A stretch of DNA of 19,858 bases from CAYVXT01 sp964455485 (GCA_964455485.1 CAYVXT010000072.1:1-19858); one strand, 5' to 3'; positions 1 to 8,129 are shown, counted from the stretch's first letter. Program-made: numbers and translations. Notes: a model not told the origin generated them from the letters alone.

Positions 1-246
1 GGAGGAAAAGATGGGTATACGCTTTTGTATGCACACCTAAATGAAATTTCTGTAGAAAATGGAGACAGGGTGGATGAGCATAATGTTATCGGAACAATTG
101 GCGTTACTGGATTGGCTACAGGGCCGCATTTACATTTTTCAGTTTTTAAATCAGATGATGTGATAATTACACTTGATGGTTCGTGCGGACCGCGACCTGA
201 AGGTGGAGAAATAAATCCAATGGATTATTTTTCTAATAAAACTTAA
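1..246 (+). CDS. M23 (LytM/peptidase M23) metallopeptidase, C-terminal part
   Basis: The frame is open from base 1, so the start lies outside the window; 81 residues are visible. They contain the end of a LytM fold: a LLYAHL segment, a beta-strand rich stretch with 'ENGDRV', and the GPHLHF motif, whose HxH supplies a zinc ligand. Family members cut peptidoglycan cross-links or, when degenerate, activate amidases; they are normally exported, but the signal region is not visible. After the HLHF motif comes a segment with one Cys ('GSCGPRPEGG') before the usual 'NPMDYF' ending, where M23 domains typically close with 'NPxxYL'. The TAA at 244-246 overlaps the stop of the convergent uvrC gene. The family is clear; the specific substrate is not. 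Confidence 0.9.
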   Translation, partial: GGKDGYTLLYAHLNEISVENGDRVDEHNVIGTIGVTGLATGPHLHFSVFKSDDVIITLDGSCGPRPEGGEINPMDYFSNKT

Positions 247-1511
247 ATTTCAAATTGCTTATTCCGTAGACGTCGGTGGAAATTAATAGCAAATCTGTGT
301 GATTCTGAATTAGCTAACAAAATTGATTTTTGGTGTTTTGTTATCATGTTCTGTCCTTCTGTTGTTGCTGCGATAATCTTTATTGGTTTATGTTTACTGT
401 CTTTCGTAACTGCAACGAGTGGGATCCTTACTCCCCTCTCCTCAAGTATAAGTTTAGATGTGTTGAGTTGTGCCACACCGCCATCTATAACGATAAGATC
501 TGCTTTTAACCATTCTGTATGATTTAACCTTCTATTTAAAATTTCAGAGATAGCCCTAGTATCGTCAACACCTTTTTGGCCTTTTATTTTAAACATTCTA
601 TATTCGCTATTTTTGGGCTCATCATTTTCTACGACAGTCATAACACCCACCATATTTGTACCTGAAATATGAGCGATATCATATGCCTCAATTCTGAAAA
701 TGGCTCCCTGGTTTTCTACTTGAAGCTCTGGTCTATCGCGTTTTATGAGCGCAATATCCTCAATGTGTTTTAAAGCAAATAATTTATTTTTGGACTCGTT
801 CGCTTTCTCAAACTGTTTTTCTTTTGCAAACGTTCGCATTTCACGTTGGATGTCTTTCAATAGGGATTGTTTTTTGCCTTTAAAAAATTTTATAATTTGC
901 CTGATAGTTTTTTGATACTCTTTGCTATCAATTTTGCCTGCACACATACCAGGACATAAGCCTATCTGATGGTTAAAACATCCTGAATTGTTTTTGATTA
1001 CATTATCAGTTAATGGTGTGCATTTGTCCCTGTATGGAAATATTCTCCTAACTATTTTTAACGCTTCCCTCAGTTGGGCGCCATGAGTAAATGGTCCGAA
1101 TTTTTCAATTATTTGTACGTTTGACTGCTCCAACTCCCTAGCACGCATAGTTAGAACTCTTGGAAACTCTTCTTTGGTAATAATCACGTAATTCCAACTT
1201 CTTTGATCTTTGCCGATGCTGTTGTAGTGAGGTAAATGCTTTTTAATCAATTCAGCCTCAAGTATCAAAGCTTCAAGCACCGAGTCTGTTTTTTCATATT
1301 TTATATCTCTTGCTTCATCTACCATCAATCGAATAAGTTCACTACGTTTTACTGCTATATCATCTGTAAAATAACTACGAACTCGATTTTTTAAAGAGGT
1401 GGCTTTTCCAATATAAAGAATTTTCCCACTTGTATTTATGAATTTATATACCCCAGGGCTAGATGGGAGCTTAGAAACAATTTTAAGCAATTTTTCTTGT
1501 GATTTGGCCAT
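243..1511 (-). CDS. uvrC: Excinuclease ABC subunit C, short form without helix-hairpin-helix domain
   Basis: UvrC makes both incisions around a DNA lesion in nucleotide excision repair, together with UvrA and UvrB. The order seen is: GIY-YIG nuclease (about residues 15-97; GVYKF at 20-24, LYIGKATSLKNR from 32), a four-cysteine cluster (C164, C178, C186, C190) matching the iron-sulfur ligands reported for UvrC, a UVR segment that contacts UvrB (about 215-250), and the RNase H-like second nuclease with D278, D343 (IDGG) and H405 (SHRFAI). The protein is 422 residues against roughly 600 in most bacteria and stops just after the RNase H-like domain, so the C-terminal (HhH)2 DNA-binding domain is absent. 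The neighbouring gene begins at once on the other strand, so the shortening looks genuine and not a nearby frameshift. It diverges from hisS across 23 bp; an AGGGG sits 4 nt before the ATG. Confidence 0.93.
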   Translation of the reverse strand: MAKSQEKLLKIVSKLPSSPGVYKFINTSGKILYIGKATSLKNRVRSYFTDDIAVKRSELIRLMVDEARDIKYEKTDSVLEALILEAELIKKHLPHYNSIGKDQRSWNYVIITKEEFPRVLTMRARELEQSNVQIIEKFGPFTHGAQLREALKIVRRIFPYRDKCTPLTDNVIKNNSGCFNHQIGLCPGMCAGKIDSKEYQKTIRQIIKFFKGKKQSLLKDIQREMRTFAKEKQFEKANESKNKLFALKHIEDIALIKRDRPELQVENQGAIFRIEAYDIAHISGTNMVGVMTVVENDEPKNSEYRMFKIKGQKGVDDTRAISEILNRRLNHTEWLKADLIVIDGGVAQLNTSKLILEERGVRIPLVAVTKDSKHKPIKIIAATTEGQNMITKHQKSILLANSESHRFAINFHRRLRNKQFEI

Positions 1512-1525
1512 AAATCCCCTATAAT
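1497..1525 (+). promoter_or_regulatory. hisS promoter, near-leaderless
   Basis: A perfect TATAAT at 1520-1525 lies 9 nt before the hisS ATG (1535), with TTGTGA (4 of 6 matches to TTGACA) at 1497-1502 and a 17-bp spacer. Initiation 6-7 nt past the -10 box would start the mRNA within about 3 nt of the ATG, leaving no room for a Shine-Dalgarno site. The same bases read on the other strand give GATTAT 9 nt before the uvrC ATG, so this 23-bp gap may serve both genes. Confidence 0.7.
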
Positions 1526-1534
1526 CTACAATAT

Positions 1535-2845
1535 ATGTTCGGTTTGGGCAAAAAAAGGATAAATATCGAAAGCTATAAAGGCGTAAGGGATTTTTATCCT
1601 TACGATCAGGCTATTCAAAAATATATTTTTGGTGTTATGCGTGAGGTTGTTGATTCGTGGGGGTATGAAGAATACAACACACCATTACTTGAACCACTTG
1701 ATTTATATAAAGCAAAATCGAGCGAAGAAATAGTTTCGGAACAAATATATAAATTTGAAGACAGGGGCGGTCGTGAAGTAGCTTTGCGTCCTGAGATGAC
1801 CCCATCAGTTGCCAGGATGGTTGGAGCTAAAATACAAGAGTTCCCACTTCCATTAAGGTGGTATTCTATCGCAAATTTTTTCAGGTATGAAAAACCTCAA
1901 CGTGGTAGAGACAGGGAGTTTTGGCAACTTAACACTGATATTTTTGGGGTAAAGGATTTTTTTGCAGATGTTGAAGTGGTACGGATAGCATTTGAAATAA
2001 TGAGAAAATTTGGTGCTAAACCAGAAGATTTCATTATTAAAATAAATAGTAGAATTTTACTTGAAGATATATTTGAAGGTATCGGTATTGATAATGATAA
2101 GAAACAGTTTGTATATCGCTTGATTGATAAAAAGGACAAGATGAAAGATTTAGATTTCAGGAAATCTATGTCGGCACTTATAGGTGAGTCAAAATCAAAA
2201 GAGCTTCTAGAAACCATATATTATGGTGAGGGCATATTAAGTATGATGCAAAAAAGTGCTGCTGCAGTAAATTTAAATTCTACAATACAATCTTTAAGAG
2301 AATTTGGTGTATCAAATATAGTTTTTGACCCTACTATAACTAGAGGTTTTGATTATTATACCGGCATGGTGTTTGAAGTGTTTGATACAAATGAAGCAAA
2401 TCATCGTTCTGTATTTGGTGGGGGTAGATATGATAATTTAGTGGGGTTGTTTGCGGGCCAAGATGTGCCTGCCGTTGGTTTTGGTATGGGAGACATAACA
2501 ATTAGAGATTTTTTGGAAACACACAACCTACTCCCAAAAACTTCAAGTTCAGCAATGCTTTATATTTGTGTTGTTCCGGATACAGATTTGCGTGAGGTAT
2601 ATAAAATTGCAGATAAGTTCAGAATGTTTGGAATAAGCAATTCCGTAGATATTTCTGGCAAGAAATTAAGTGATCAATTAAAAAGTTTGGATAAAAGAAA
2701 TATTCCTTATGTGATTACTGTTGGAGCTGATGAGATAAAAAGTCTGAACTTTACACTAAGAAATACTTCAAATAGAGAAGAAACTTCTGGTAACATAGAG
2801 ACACTTGCAGAAAAAGTTGCAAATGACTTGTCGTCTTCAGAATAA
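1535..2845 (+). CDS. hisS: Histidyl-tRNA synthetase
   Basis: This class II aminoacyl-tRNA synthetase charges tRNA-His in the cytoplasm. Visible features: the N-terminal YKGVRDFYP, class II motif 1 region (about 46-54), motif 2 (about 115-138, FFRYEKPQRGRDREFW), the histidine-specific RGFDYYTG at 270-277 (usually RGLDYY), GGGRYDNL at 295-302, motif 3 around 313 (AVGFGMG), and an alpha/beta anticodon-binding domain from about residue 342 starting LYICVVPDTD. The length of 436 is normal for bacterial HisRS. The first 12 residues (basic, MFGLGKKRIN) extend a little before the usual start, but this ATG fits the TATAAT position. The exonuclease gene follows after 10 bp and is probably co-transcribed. 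Confidence 0.97.
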   Translation: MFGLGKKRINIESYKGVRDFYPYDQAIQKYIFGVMREVVDSWGYEEYNTPLLEPLDLYKAKSSEEIVSEQIYKFEDRGGREVALRPEMTPSVARMVGAKIQEFPLPLRWYSIANFFRYEKPQRGRDREFWQLNTDIFGVKDFFADVEVVRIAFEIMRKFGAKPEDFIIKINSRILLEDIFEGIGIDNDKKQFVYRLIDKKDKMKDLDFRKSMSALIGESKSKELLETIYYGEGILSMMQKSAAAVNLNSTIQSLREFGVSNIVFDPTITRGFDYYTGMVFEVFDTNEANHRSVFGGGRYDNLVGLFAGQDVPAVGFGMGDITIRDFLETHNLLPKTSSSAMLYICVVPDTDLREVYKIADKFRMFGISNSVDISGKKLSDQLKSLDKRNIPYVITVGADEIKSLNFTLRNTSNREETSGNIETLAEKVANDLSSSE

Positions 2846-2855
2846 CTGAAATATA

Positions 2856-3434
2856 ATGCGCAAGATTGTATTTGATATTGAGACTAGTAATATCTTTCAA
2901 GAAGTCGGGTCAAATAACCCGGCTGACCTCTCTATTTCTGTAGTGGGGGTATATGACTCGAGTACTGATTCATATTCTACTTATCTTGTTGAGGAGTTGC
3001 CAAAACTTTGGCCAATCATTGAAGCTGCTGATATTATGATTACTTTTAATGGAGATCATTTTGATATTCCACTTTTAAACAAATATTATCCAGGTGATTT
3101 GTCAAAAATTAAAAGTCTAGACCTTCTTAAGGAGATGCATAAGGCTGCTGGCAGAAGGATGAAGCTGGATCAAATCGCTGAAGGTACATTGGGGATAAGG
3201 AAAAGCGGATATGGTCTTGACGCAATTCGTTGGTGGAGAGATGGAGAAGTAGAAAAAGTAAAAAAGTATTGTTTAGATGATGTAAAGATAACCAAAGATT
3301 TGTATGAGTATGCCCTCAAAGAAGGCAAACTTATTTTTAAAGAAGGTCCAAACCTAAATACAGTAAAACTTAATACTAAAGACTGGGAAACTCTGCCCGA
3401 ATCTGGCACCATGAACTTCACTTTGCCATTTTAG
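2856..3434 (+). CDS. DEDDy-type 3'-5' exonuclease / YprB-like RNase H-fold protein
   Basis: A 192-residue stand-alone exonuclease domain. The three DnaQ-superfamily motifs are present: ExoI FDIET with D7 and E9, ExoII TFNGDHFD with N65 and D70, and ExoIII YCLDD with Y138 and D142 in Yx3D spacing, giving a complete DEDDy metal-binding set. The family removes nucleotides from 3' ends of DNA or RNA. The arrangement resembles YprB / RNase_H_2 proteins and exonuclease domains of family B polymerases; no polymerase, helicase or RNA-binding domain is attached. The role could be proofreading, DNA repair or RNA processing, and the sequence does not decide. It lies 10 bp after hisS without an evident Shine-Dalgarno site, so translation may depend on hisS read-through. 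Confidence 0.85.
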   Translation: MRKIVFDIETSNIFQEVGSNNPADLSISVVGVYDSSTDSYSTYLVEELPKLWPIIEAADIMITFNGDHFDIPLLNKYYPGDLSKIKSLDLLKEMHKAAGRRMKLDQIAEGTLGIRKSGYGLDAIRWWRDGEVEKVKKYCLDDVKITKDLYEYALKEGKLIFKEGPNLNTVKLNTKDWETLPESGTMNFTLPF

Positions 3435-3479
3435 TTAAATTGGTAATAAGAAAATGGAGTTATAAATATGAATCACTTC

Positions 3480-3502
3480 CCCTCTTTAGTGTAAAGTGAG
3501 GG
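3480..3502. terminator. Hairpin between convergent genes, possible bidirectional terminator
   Basis: Between the stops of the exonuclease gene (+) and uppP (-), CCCTC-TTTA pairs with TAAA-(GT bulge)-GAGGG around a GTG loop; an alternative pairing uses AGAGGGA at 3505-3511. There is no proper T-run on either strand, so termination efficiency is uncertain. Confidence 0.4.
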
Positions 3503-3513
3503 TTAGAGGGAGA

Positions 3514-4284
3514 TTAGAAAAATAATATGATGAGAGCCAACAGTACCCGGTAGATTACAAAAGCGGTGAATTTATTGTTTGAAAGATATCTTACTAAAAA
3601 GCGTACGGACCAAATTCCAGAAATTAATGCCGCCAAAAAGCCTGCGATTGGGGCGTACCCAAAACCAATAGTTGAAACGCCACCATCCAACCAAATTTTC
3701 AAAAGAGCACCAATGCTAACGGGTATCAATAAAAGAAATGAAAATTTTATAGCCTCTTCCCTGCTTAGTTTGACCAATACTCCACCCGAGATAGACGAGC
3801 CTGATCTTGATATGCCCGGTATTAATGCAAGGGCTTGAAAAATACCAACTATAAAACCTTTTGCGGGACTAATTCCACCTCTTGGTTTTATAAAATCAGC
3901 AAGCACCATTATTACACTTCCTATTAATAAAGCGTATGCAACATTAGTAGTGGAACGAAATGTTGCCTCAATCACATCACCATATAAAAAGCCAATAAAC
4001 GCAGCTGGGATAGTGCCCACAATCAAGGATATTATTAGGTTTGTGGATCGAGAAGAAAGTCCTTGGCTTAAAAAATCTCTCAACAATGCTTTCAGATCTC
4101 CCCAAAAGCAATATATTACCGCAAGCAATGTTGCTGTGTTTAGGAAAATATCAAAAGATAAACTATTCTGAATTGGTATATCTAAAAATTTTCTCGCAAT
4201 AATCAAATGTCCCGACGATGATATTGGTAGGAATTCTGTTAATCCTTGTACCAGCCCTAGAAATATCGATTGAAATATTGTCAT
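3514..4284 (-). CDS. uppP: Undecaprenyl-diphosphatase (UppP/BacA)
   Basis: This integral membrane phosphatase converts undecaprenyl diphosphate to the monophosphate lipid carrier used for peptidoglycan and surface glycans; loss or excess alters bacitracin sensitivity in other bacteria. Both signature loops are present: QGLTEFLPISSSGHLI at residues 13-28 (E17 and H26 match catalytic residues of E. coli UppP) and PGISRSG at 156-162 (R160). Several hydrophobic segments (around 45-60, 82-100, 113-131, 142-157, 178-195, 205-222 and the C-terminus) fit the multi-pass fold. The length of 256 is slightly under the usual 265-275. Divergent from the DsbA-like gene across 46 bp; CATAAT lies 8 nt before its ATG. 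Confidence 0.95.
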   Translation of the reverse strand: MTIFQSIFLGLVQGLTEFLPISSSGHLIIARKFLDIPIQNSLSFDIFLNTATLLAVIYCFWGDLKALLRDFLSQGLSSRSTNLIISLIVGTIPAAFIGFLYGDVIEATFRSTTNVAYALLIGSVIMVLADFIKPRGGISPAKGFIVGIFQALALIPGISRSGSSISGGVLVKLSREEAIKFSFLLLIPVSIGALLKIWLDGGVSTIGFGYAPIAGFLAALISGIWSVRFLVRYLSNNKFTAFVIYRVLLALIILFF

Positions 4285-4292
4285 TTTGTAGA

Positions 4293-4298
4293 ATTATG
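4293..4298 (-). promoter_or_regulatory. uppP -10 box, leaderless spacing
   Basis: Reading the minus strand, CATAAT ends 8 nt before the uppP ATG at 4284. The -35 region is not convincing. Position relative to the ATG is the main support. Confidence 0.4.
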
Positions 4299-4317
4299 CT
4301 AATTAGTTTTTTTGGTC

Positions 4318-4323
4318 TATAAT
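4318..4323 (+). promoter_or_regulatory. Promoter -10 box of the DsbA-like gene, leaderless spacing
   Basis: A perfect TATAAT ends 7 nt before the ATG at 4331, so the transcript should begin at or beside the start codon. No good -35 element is seen at 16-18 bp, and the T-rich tract upstream may help instead. Confidence 0.6.
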
Positions 4324-4330
4324 ATTTGTT

Positions 4331-5053
4331 ATGAATAATACTACAGGAATTTCAGAAAAACTAATGATTCCGATTTCAATAGTAGTTGCTGGCCTTATAA
4401 TTAGTGCTGGTATTTATTTGAACGGAAGAGTGCCAAAAAGTAGTACCAACCAACCCAAGAATCCAGAAGTAAAATCCGAAAATTTAAAAGATGCTTTGCG
4501 TCCAGTTGATGCAAACGATCATATATTAGGCAATCCTGAGGCAAGAGTGCTTTTAGTGCAATATTCTGACACTGAATGTCCATTTTGTAAGATGTTCCAT
4601 ACCACACTGTTGTCAATTATGAAGGAGTATGGAGAGACTGGTAATGTTGCTTGGATATATCGCCACTACCCAATCGCTGAGCTTCATAGTCGTGCACCCA
4701 AAGAAGCAGAAGCACAAGAATGTGCTGGTGAAATTGGTGGCAACAGCAAGTTTTGGGAATTCACAAATAAAATTTTTGAAATTACCCCGTCAAACAATGA
4801 GCTTGATCCAAAAGAGTTGACTAACGTCGCAACATCGATTGGGCTCTCTTCTCAAACATTCAATACATGTCTCGAAAGTGGTCAGTATGCACCACGTGTC
4901 AATATTGATATTCAAAATGCTGAAGAACTTGGTGCGCTAGGTACCCCTTATACAGTTTTAGTGGATACAAAAAAGGGAGAATATTACCCGATCGAAGGAG
5001 CATATCCTTACGCTCAACTAAAACAAGTTATTGATATTATTTTGAGCAGTTAG
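4331..5053 (+). CDS. Membrane-anchored DsbA-like thiol:disulfide oxidoreductase
   Basis: A 240-residue protein with a single N-terminal hydrophobic segment (about residues 12-31, preceded by K10) that acts as an uncleaved anchor or signal, a Pro/Lys/Ser-rich linker (about 32-60), then a thioredoxin-fold DsbA domain (Thioredoxin_4 type). The active site is C83-P-F-C86 within DTECPFCKMFH, and the cis-proline loop is GTP at 204-206. C131 and C180 lie in the helical insertion and could form a second disulfide. The expected role is oxidation or shuffling of disulfides in exported proteins outside the cytoplasmic membrane; CPR genomes often carry such proteins with a VKOR partner, but no partner is in this window. 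The domain family is clear; oxidase versus isomerase cannot be told. Confidence 0.9.
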   Translation: MNNTTGISEKLMIPISIVVAGLIISAGIYLNGRVPKSSTNQPKNPEVKSENLKDALRPVDANDHILGNPEARVLLVQYSDTECPFCKMFHTTLLSIMKEYGETGNVAWIYRHYPIAELHSRAPKEAEAQECAGEIGGNSKFWEFTNKIFEITPSNNELDPKELTNVATSIGLSSQTFNTCLESGQYAPRVNIDIQNAEELGALGTPYTVLVDTKKGEYYPIEGAYPYAQLKQVIDIILSS

Positions 5054-5075
5054 ATTCGCAACTTCCCTTCGGTGG

Positions 5076-5104
5076 TTGACGTTTAGTGATGATCTTGATA
5101 TTAT
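5076..5104 (+). promoter_or_regulatory. Near-consensus sigma70 promoter with no protein gene downstream
   Basis: TTGACG (5076-5081), exactly 17 bp spacer, TATTAT (5099-5104): each hexamer matches consensus at 5 of 6 bases. Initiation would fall near 5111. The only thing downstream on this strand before the convergent helicase gene is the terminator at 5141-5170. Confidence 0.6.
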
Positions 5105-5110
5105 ATATAA

Positions 5111-5170
5111 AGGTTGACCGCTTTTGTAACGGGATGATTAGCACCGGAGTTTAACTTCGGCGCTTTTTTT
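5111..5170 (+). ncRNA. Candidate small RNA of about 60 nt
   Basis: The interval is bounded by a near-consensus promoter and a strong intrinsic terminator, with no ORF beyond a 6-codon ATG...TAA at 5135-5155. The 5' half has only a weak CCG/CGG stem, so it would be largely single-stranded before the terminator hairpin, a common layout for regulatory RNAs. No known RNA family is recognised. It could alternatively be just the 3' UTR of the DsbA-like gene, which has no other terminator. Confidence 0.4.
5141..5170 (+). terminator. Rho-independent terminator
   Basis: GCACCGGAGT pairs with ACTTCGGCGC around a TTA loop (one A/C mismatch and one G-T pair), followed directly by seven T. It ends 10 bp before the stop codon of the convergent helicase gene and would stop plus-strand transcripts from the DsbA-like gene or the promoter at 5076. 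Confidence 0.9.
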
Positions 5171-5180
5171 ATAATATATA

Positions 5181-8123
5181 TCAGTTTTGAATACTGCAAA
5201 ACATACATTCTGGATCTTTGCACTCATTTGATAAAAAATTACCAGACCAGACAGAGTCAATGAGGGCGGCAATATGAGTTTTGACCATATCGACATCACT
5301 TTGCTCTATTGGGATTGAAATGGTTGGGCACCTATCTTTCTCATTGGCCCGCCCGGATGACTCTGTTGGGCGGGGCTTTACAAACACAAGGCTTGGTTCA
5401 ATTTGTTTACCAATATAACTAGGATTATTTTTTAAAAGCATTTTGTAATAAATAAGTTGGCGGAAATAATCACCTGTGGAATTTTTAGTCTCCCCTTTTA
5501 TTTCGTTAATGCTTTTTGCGGTTGTGGTTTTGTAATCAAAAACCAAAACTTTATTATCTTGTTCAATTACAGTGTCTAGTTTTCCGTGCAGCTTTAGTTC
5601 AATCTGTTCATTATTGTATTTATGATCAAAGAAAGATTCGGCCCAACTTTCCGTTAGTACCTTCCCCAGCAAATTGAAATGTGGCAAAAGGGCCTCTGCC
5701 ACAATTGGCGCGTTTGCTAAAAGCTCTTCTAAAATAGTTTCTTTCTCATATTTTGGTAGAAGAGAATGTTTGAAGTATTCGGTGACGGAACTTTTGATTA
5801 TATTTGTAATAAAATTAACAGAAGGGGCGGGGGTGAGGTTTTTCCAAACATTACTCAATGCTTCGTGCATAGCATTGCCCTTTTCAGATGTTGCGCTCGG
5901 TGGCTCAGGCAATTTCAAAATACTTTTATAAAAGAAAGTAATTGGGCATTTTATAAAGTGATTGAGCGCCGTCACAGAAAGACCTTTTTCTAAAAGCACA
6001 GACTTGGCATACTCAATTTTCTCTTGATTCAATTTTTCTTCCTTGTTTGTTATGGTCTTTACTTCCGGCTGTTTTTGTACTTTAGGCAAAACTGATCTTG
6101 CTATGTGTGCTTGGTCAAGCTCAGCAATAAACCGTAAAGGAGTCAGGGGTTTGCCTAAATAATCTTCCTCACTGTAACTTAAAACAACATTTTTTCTGGC
6201 TCTAGTTATAGCTACGTAAAAAAGTCTCCTTTCATCTTTTATAATATCCCCTTCTTCTTTTTCACGTGGCATGACAAAAAAAGAACCAAAATTTTTACTA
6301 ATCCAAGACTCCTCTGTGGTATATGGTAAAAATACATAATCAAACTCCAAACCTTTTGAGCCGTGAGAAGTCATGATGGTTATTTTTGAAGAGTTGTATC
6401 CAGCGCTGATTTTAACGTATTTACCTTCAGCCCCTTGTTTATAATCAAGCAAAGTGTGCAATAAGGTTTGAGCATCTTCAATTTGGTTTGATTCAGCAAG
6501 TTCGCGACTTAAGTCAAAAATGCTATGCCAAACTTCGGCTGAAAGAGTGTCGTGTTTTGCTATTTCGGTAAGACCTGAATGGTCAGCAAGAGAAGACAGG
6601 TATTCTAAGGTGCCCGAAGTACTTTTTCCCTCCCTTAGTTTTTTAAGTACAGGCAATTCCTTTTCAATAAAATCCAAATCATCCTCCTTAATTTTTTTAA
6701 TAAAAGTTGTCTGGGTTTTAAAATCAAGTCCCCACAAGCCCCCTGCAAATGTTTCTGCTAAACATTCTGTTTTGGAAGGATCACTAAAAAATTCAATCAA
6801 ACAGAAAAATAATTTTCCAACTGGGTGCTCAAAAATGTTTGCACCTTTTTCGGCTTTGGCTTTAATATTATTTTGATCAAGTATTGAAAGTATCCTAACC
6901 ACATCTTTATTTTTACGGACTATTATAGCCACGCTGCTTTCGTCTTGTTCTAAATCTTTAAGTTTTTGAACCAAATTTATTTCTTCGGCAGTTTGGTTTT
7001 GGGCTATGCTCAAGTGAAGAGGGCTTTGAGGATGTTTTGCATATGACTTGAGTTTTGAACGGAGTTCTTTATACTCACCTTCTTCATAATTTTGTTCAAT
7101 CATATTGTAAGATGCATCCAAAATACTCTGGTGTGAACGATAATTTTCAACCAAAGAAATAACTTTCATTGTTTTCCATTTATTTTGAAAAGTCAGGAAG
7201 TTTTCTACCGACGCTCCTTGGAAACGATAAATAGCTTGCTTTTCATCCCCCACCACAAAGAGGTTAGGATTTTCAAAAAAGTCAGCAATCATTTTTACAA
7301 TCAAGTTTTGAGAATCATTTGTGTCTTGGTGCTCGTCCAAATGAATATACAAATATTTTTCTTGCAGACTTTGGAGCAAGAGTTCGTCTTCTCGCAGAGC
7401 TGTTAAAAGTTCGAATATTAAATCATTAAAGTCAATTTTCTTTTCATTGTGTTTTGTTTTTTCATACTCTTCATATACCTCTCCGAATAAAATAGTTCTT
7501 TCGCATTTTTGAATACGTTTTAGAGCATTCGCTTTTAAATTACCTATACTTCTCCCACGAGTTGATATTGAATTTTCATCATTTTTAACTCTTTCTATTT
7601 CCTCTGTTGCAAATGACTTTATCATCTCTGGTGTCCATGCTTCTTTTTTTGCATCCCTTATCGCAGTTAAAATTTTTGCAACATAAAAATCTGGTTCACC
7701 GAGCGGGCGAAGCTTTGAATATTTTTTGTTGGTCAAAATTTGTCGCATCATTGACTCTTCCTCGATCGCCGTCATTTGTTTGGAACGATAAATGTGAGGA
7801 AAATGATCTTCAAACTCCCTTATGACACTTGAAGCGAAACCATGAAATGTGTGTACCTTTATTTCGTCTGCGCGGCTGCCTATTATTTCGCGCAATTTCA
7901 TTTTCATAGCCTTGACCCCAGCTTCTGTAAAAGTGAGAGCTAAAATGCCCGAGGCGGGGGTATCTGTAAGTCTTAGTATGTTTGCTATACGCAAGGTCAA
8001 AATAGTTGTCTTGCCGGTCCCAGGTCCTGCTATGACCATTACAGGGCCTTCTATGGTATCTACCGCATCCTTTTGCTGTGGATTAAGCTTGGCATATTCA
8101 GCTTTAAATTTCTCCTCTGTCAT
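5181..8123 (-). CDS. PcrA/UvrD-type SF1A helicase fused to RecB-family PD-(D/E)XK nuclease
   Basis: A 980-residue helicase-nuclease, probably acting on DNA ends or damaged DNA like AddAB/RecBCD. Helicase motifs in order: Walker A GPGTGKTT 33-40, motif Ib FHGFA near 93, DEHQD 263-267 (DEYQD in PcrA), motif III GDEKQAIYRFQGA from 292, motif IV ENYRS 326-330, motif V TSHGSKGLEF 585-594, motif VI YVAITRAR 636-643. After a linker (about 650-712) comes a RecB-type nuclease: H753 (GNAMHEAL), D850 (GKLD), D863-Y-K865 and Q889 (RQLIYY). C726 precedes the nuclease core and C968, C973 and C976 follow it, as in iron-sulfur nucleases of the AddB/Cas4 type, although the spacing C-x4-C-x2-C differs from their C-x2-C-x5-C. 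An extended -10 sits 6 nt before the ATG. The C-terminal nuclease sets it apart from plain PcrA. Confidence 0.92.
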   Translation of the reverse strand: MTEEKFKAEYAKLNPQQKDAVDTIEGPVMVIAGPGTGKTTILTLRIANILRLTDTPASGILALTFTEAGVKAMKMKLREIIGSRADEIKVHTFHGFASSVIREFEDHFPHIYRSKQMTAIEEESMMRQILTNKKYSKLRPLGEPDFYVAKILTAIRDAKKEAWTPEMIKSFATEEIERVKNDENSISTRGRSIGNLKANALKRIQKCERTILFGEVYEEYEKTKHNEKKIDFNDLIFELLTALREDELLLQSLQEKYLYIHLDEHQDTNDSQNLIVKMIADFFENPNLFVVGDEKQAIYRFQGASVENFLTFQNKWKTMKVISLVENYRSHQSILDASYNMIEQNYEEGEYKELRSKLKSYAKHPQSPLHLSIAQNQTAEEINLVQKLKDLEQDESSVAIIVRKNKDVVRILSILDQNNIKAKAEKGANIFEHPVGKLFFCLIEFFSDPSKTECLAETFAGGLWGLDFKTQTTFIKKIKEDDLDFIEKELPVLKKLREGKSTSGTLEYLSSLADHSGLTEIAKHDTLSAEVWHSIFDLSRELAESNQIEDAQTLLHTLLDYKQGAEGKYVKISAGYNSSKITIMTSHGSKGLEFDYVFLPYTTEESWISKNFGSFFVMPREKEEGDIIKDERRLFYVAITRARKNVVLSYSEEDYLGKPLTPLRFIAELDQAHIARSVLPKVQKQPEVKTITNKEEKLNQEKIEYAKSVLLEKGLSVTALNHFIKCPITFFYKSILKLPEPPSATSEKGNAMHEALSNVWKNLTPAPSVNFITNIIKSSVTEYFKHSLLPKYEKETILEELLANAPIVAEALLPHFNLLGKVLTESWAESFFDHKYNNEQIELKLHGKLDTVIEQDNKVLVFDYKTTTAKSINEIKGETKNSTGDYFRQLIYYKMLLKNNPSYIGKQIEPSLVFVKPRPTESSGRANEKDRCPTISIPIEQSDVDMVKTHIAALIDSVWSGNFLSNECKDPECMFCSIQN

Positions 8124-8129
8124 GTTGGC

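Noticed and set aside
2852..2857. TATAAT as promoter of the exonuclease gene
   Set aside because: The hexamer overlaps the ATG itself, so initiation would fall inside the coding region; co-transcription with hisS fits better.
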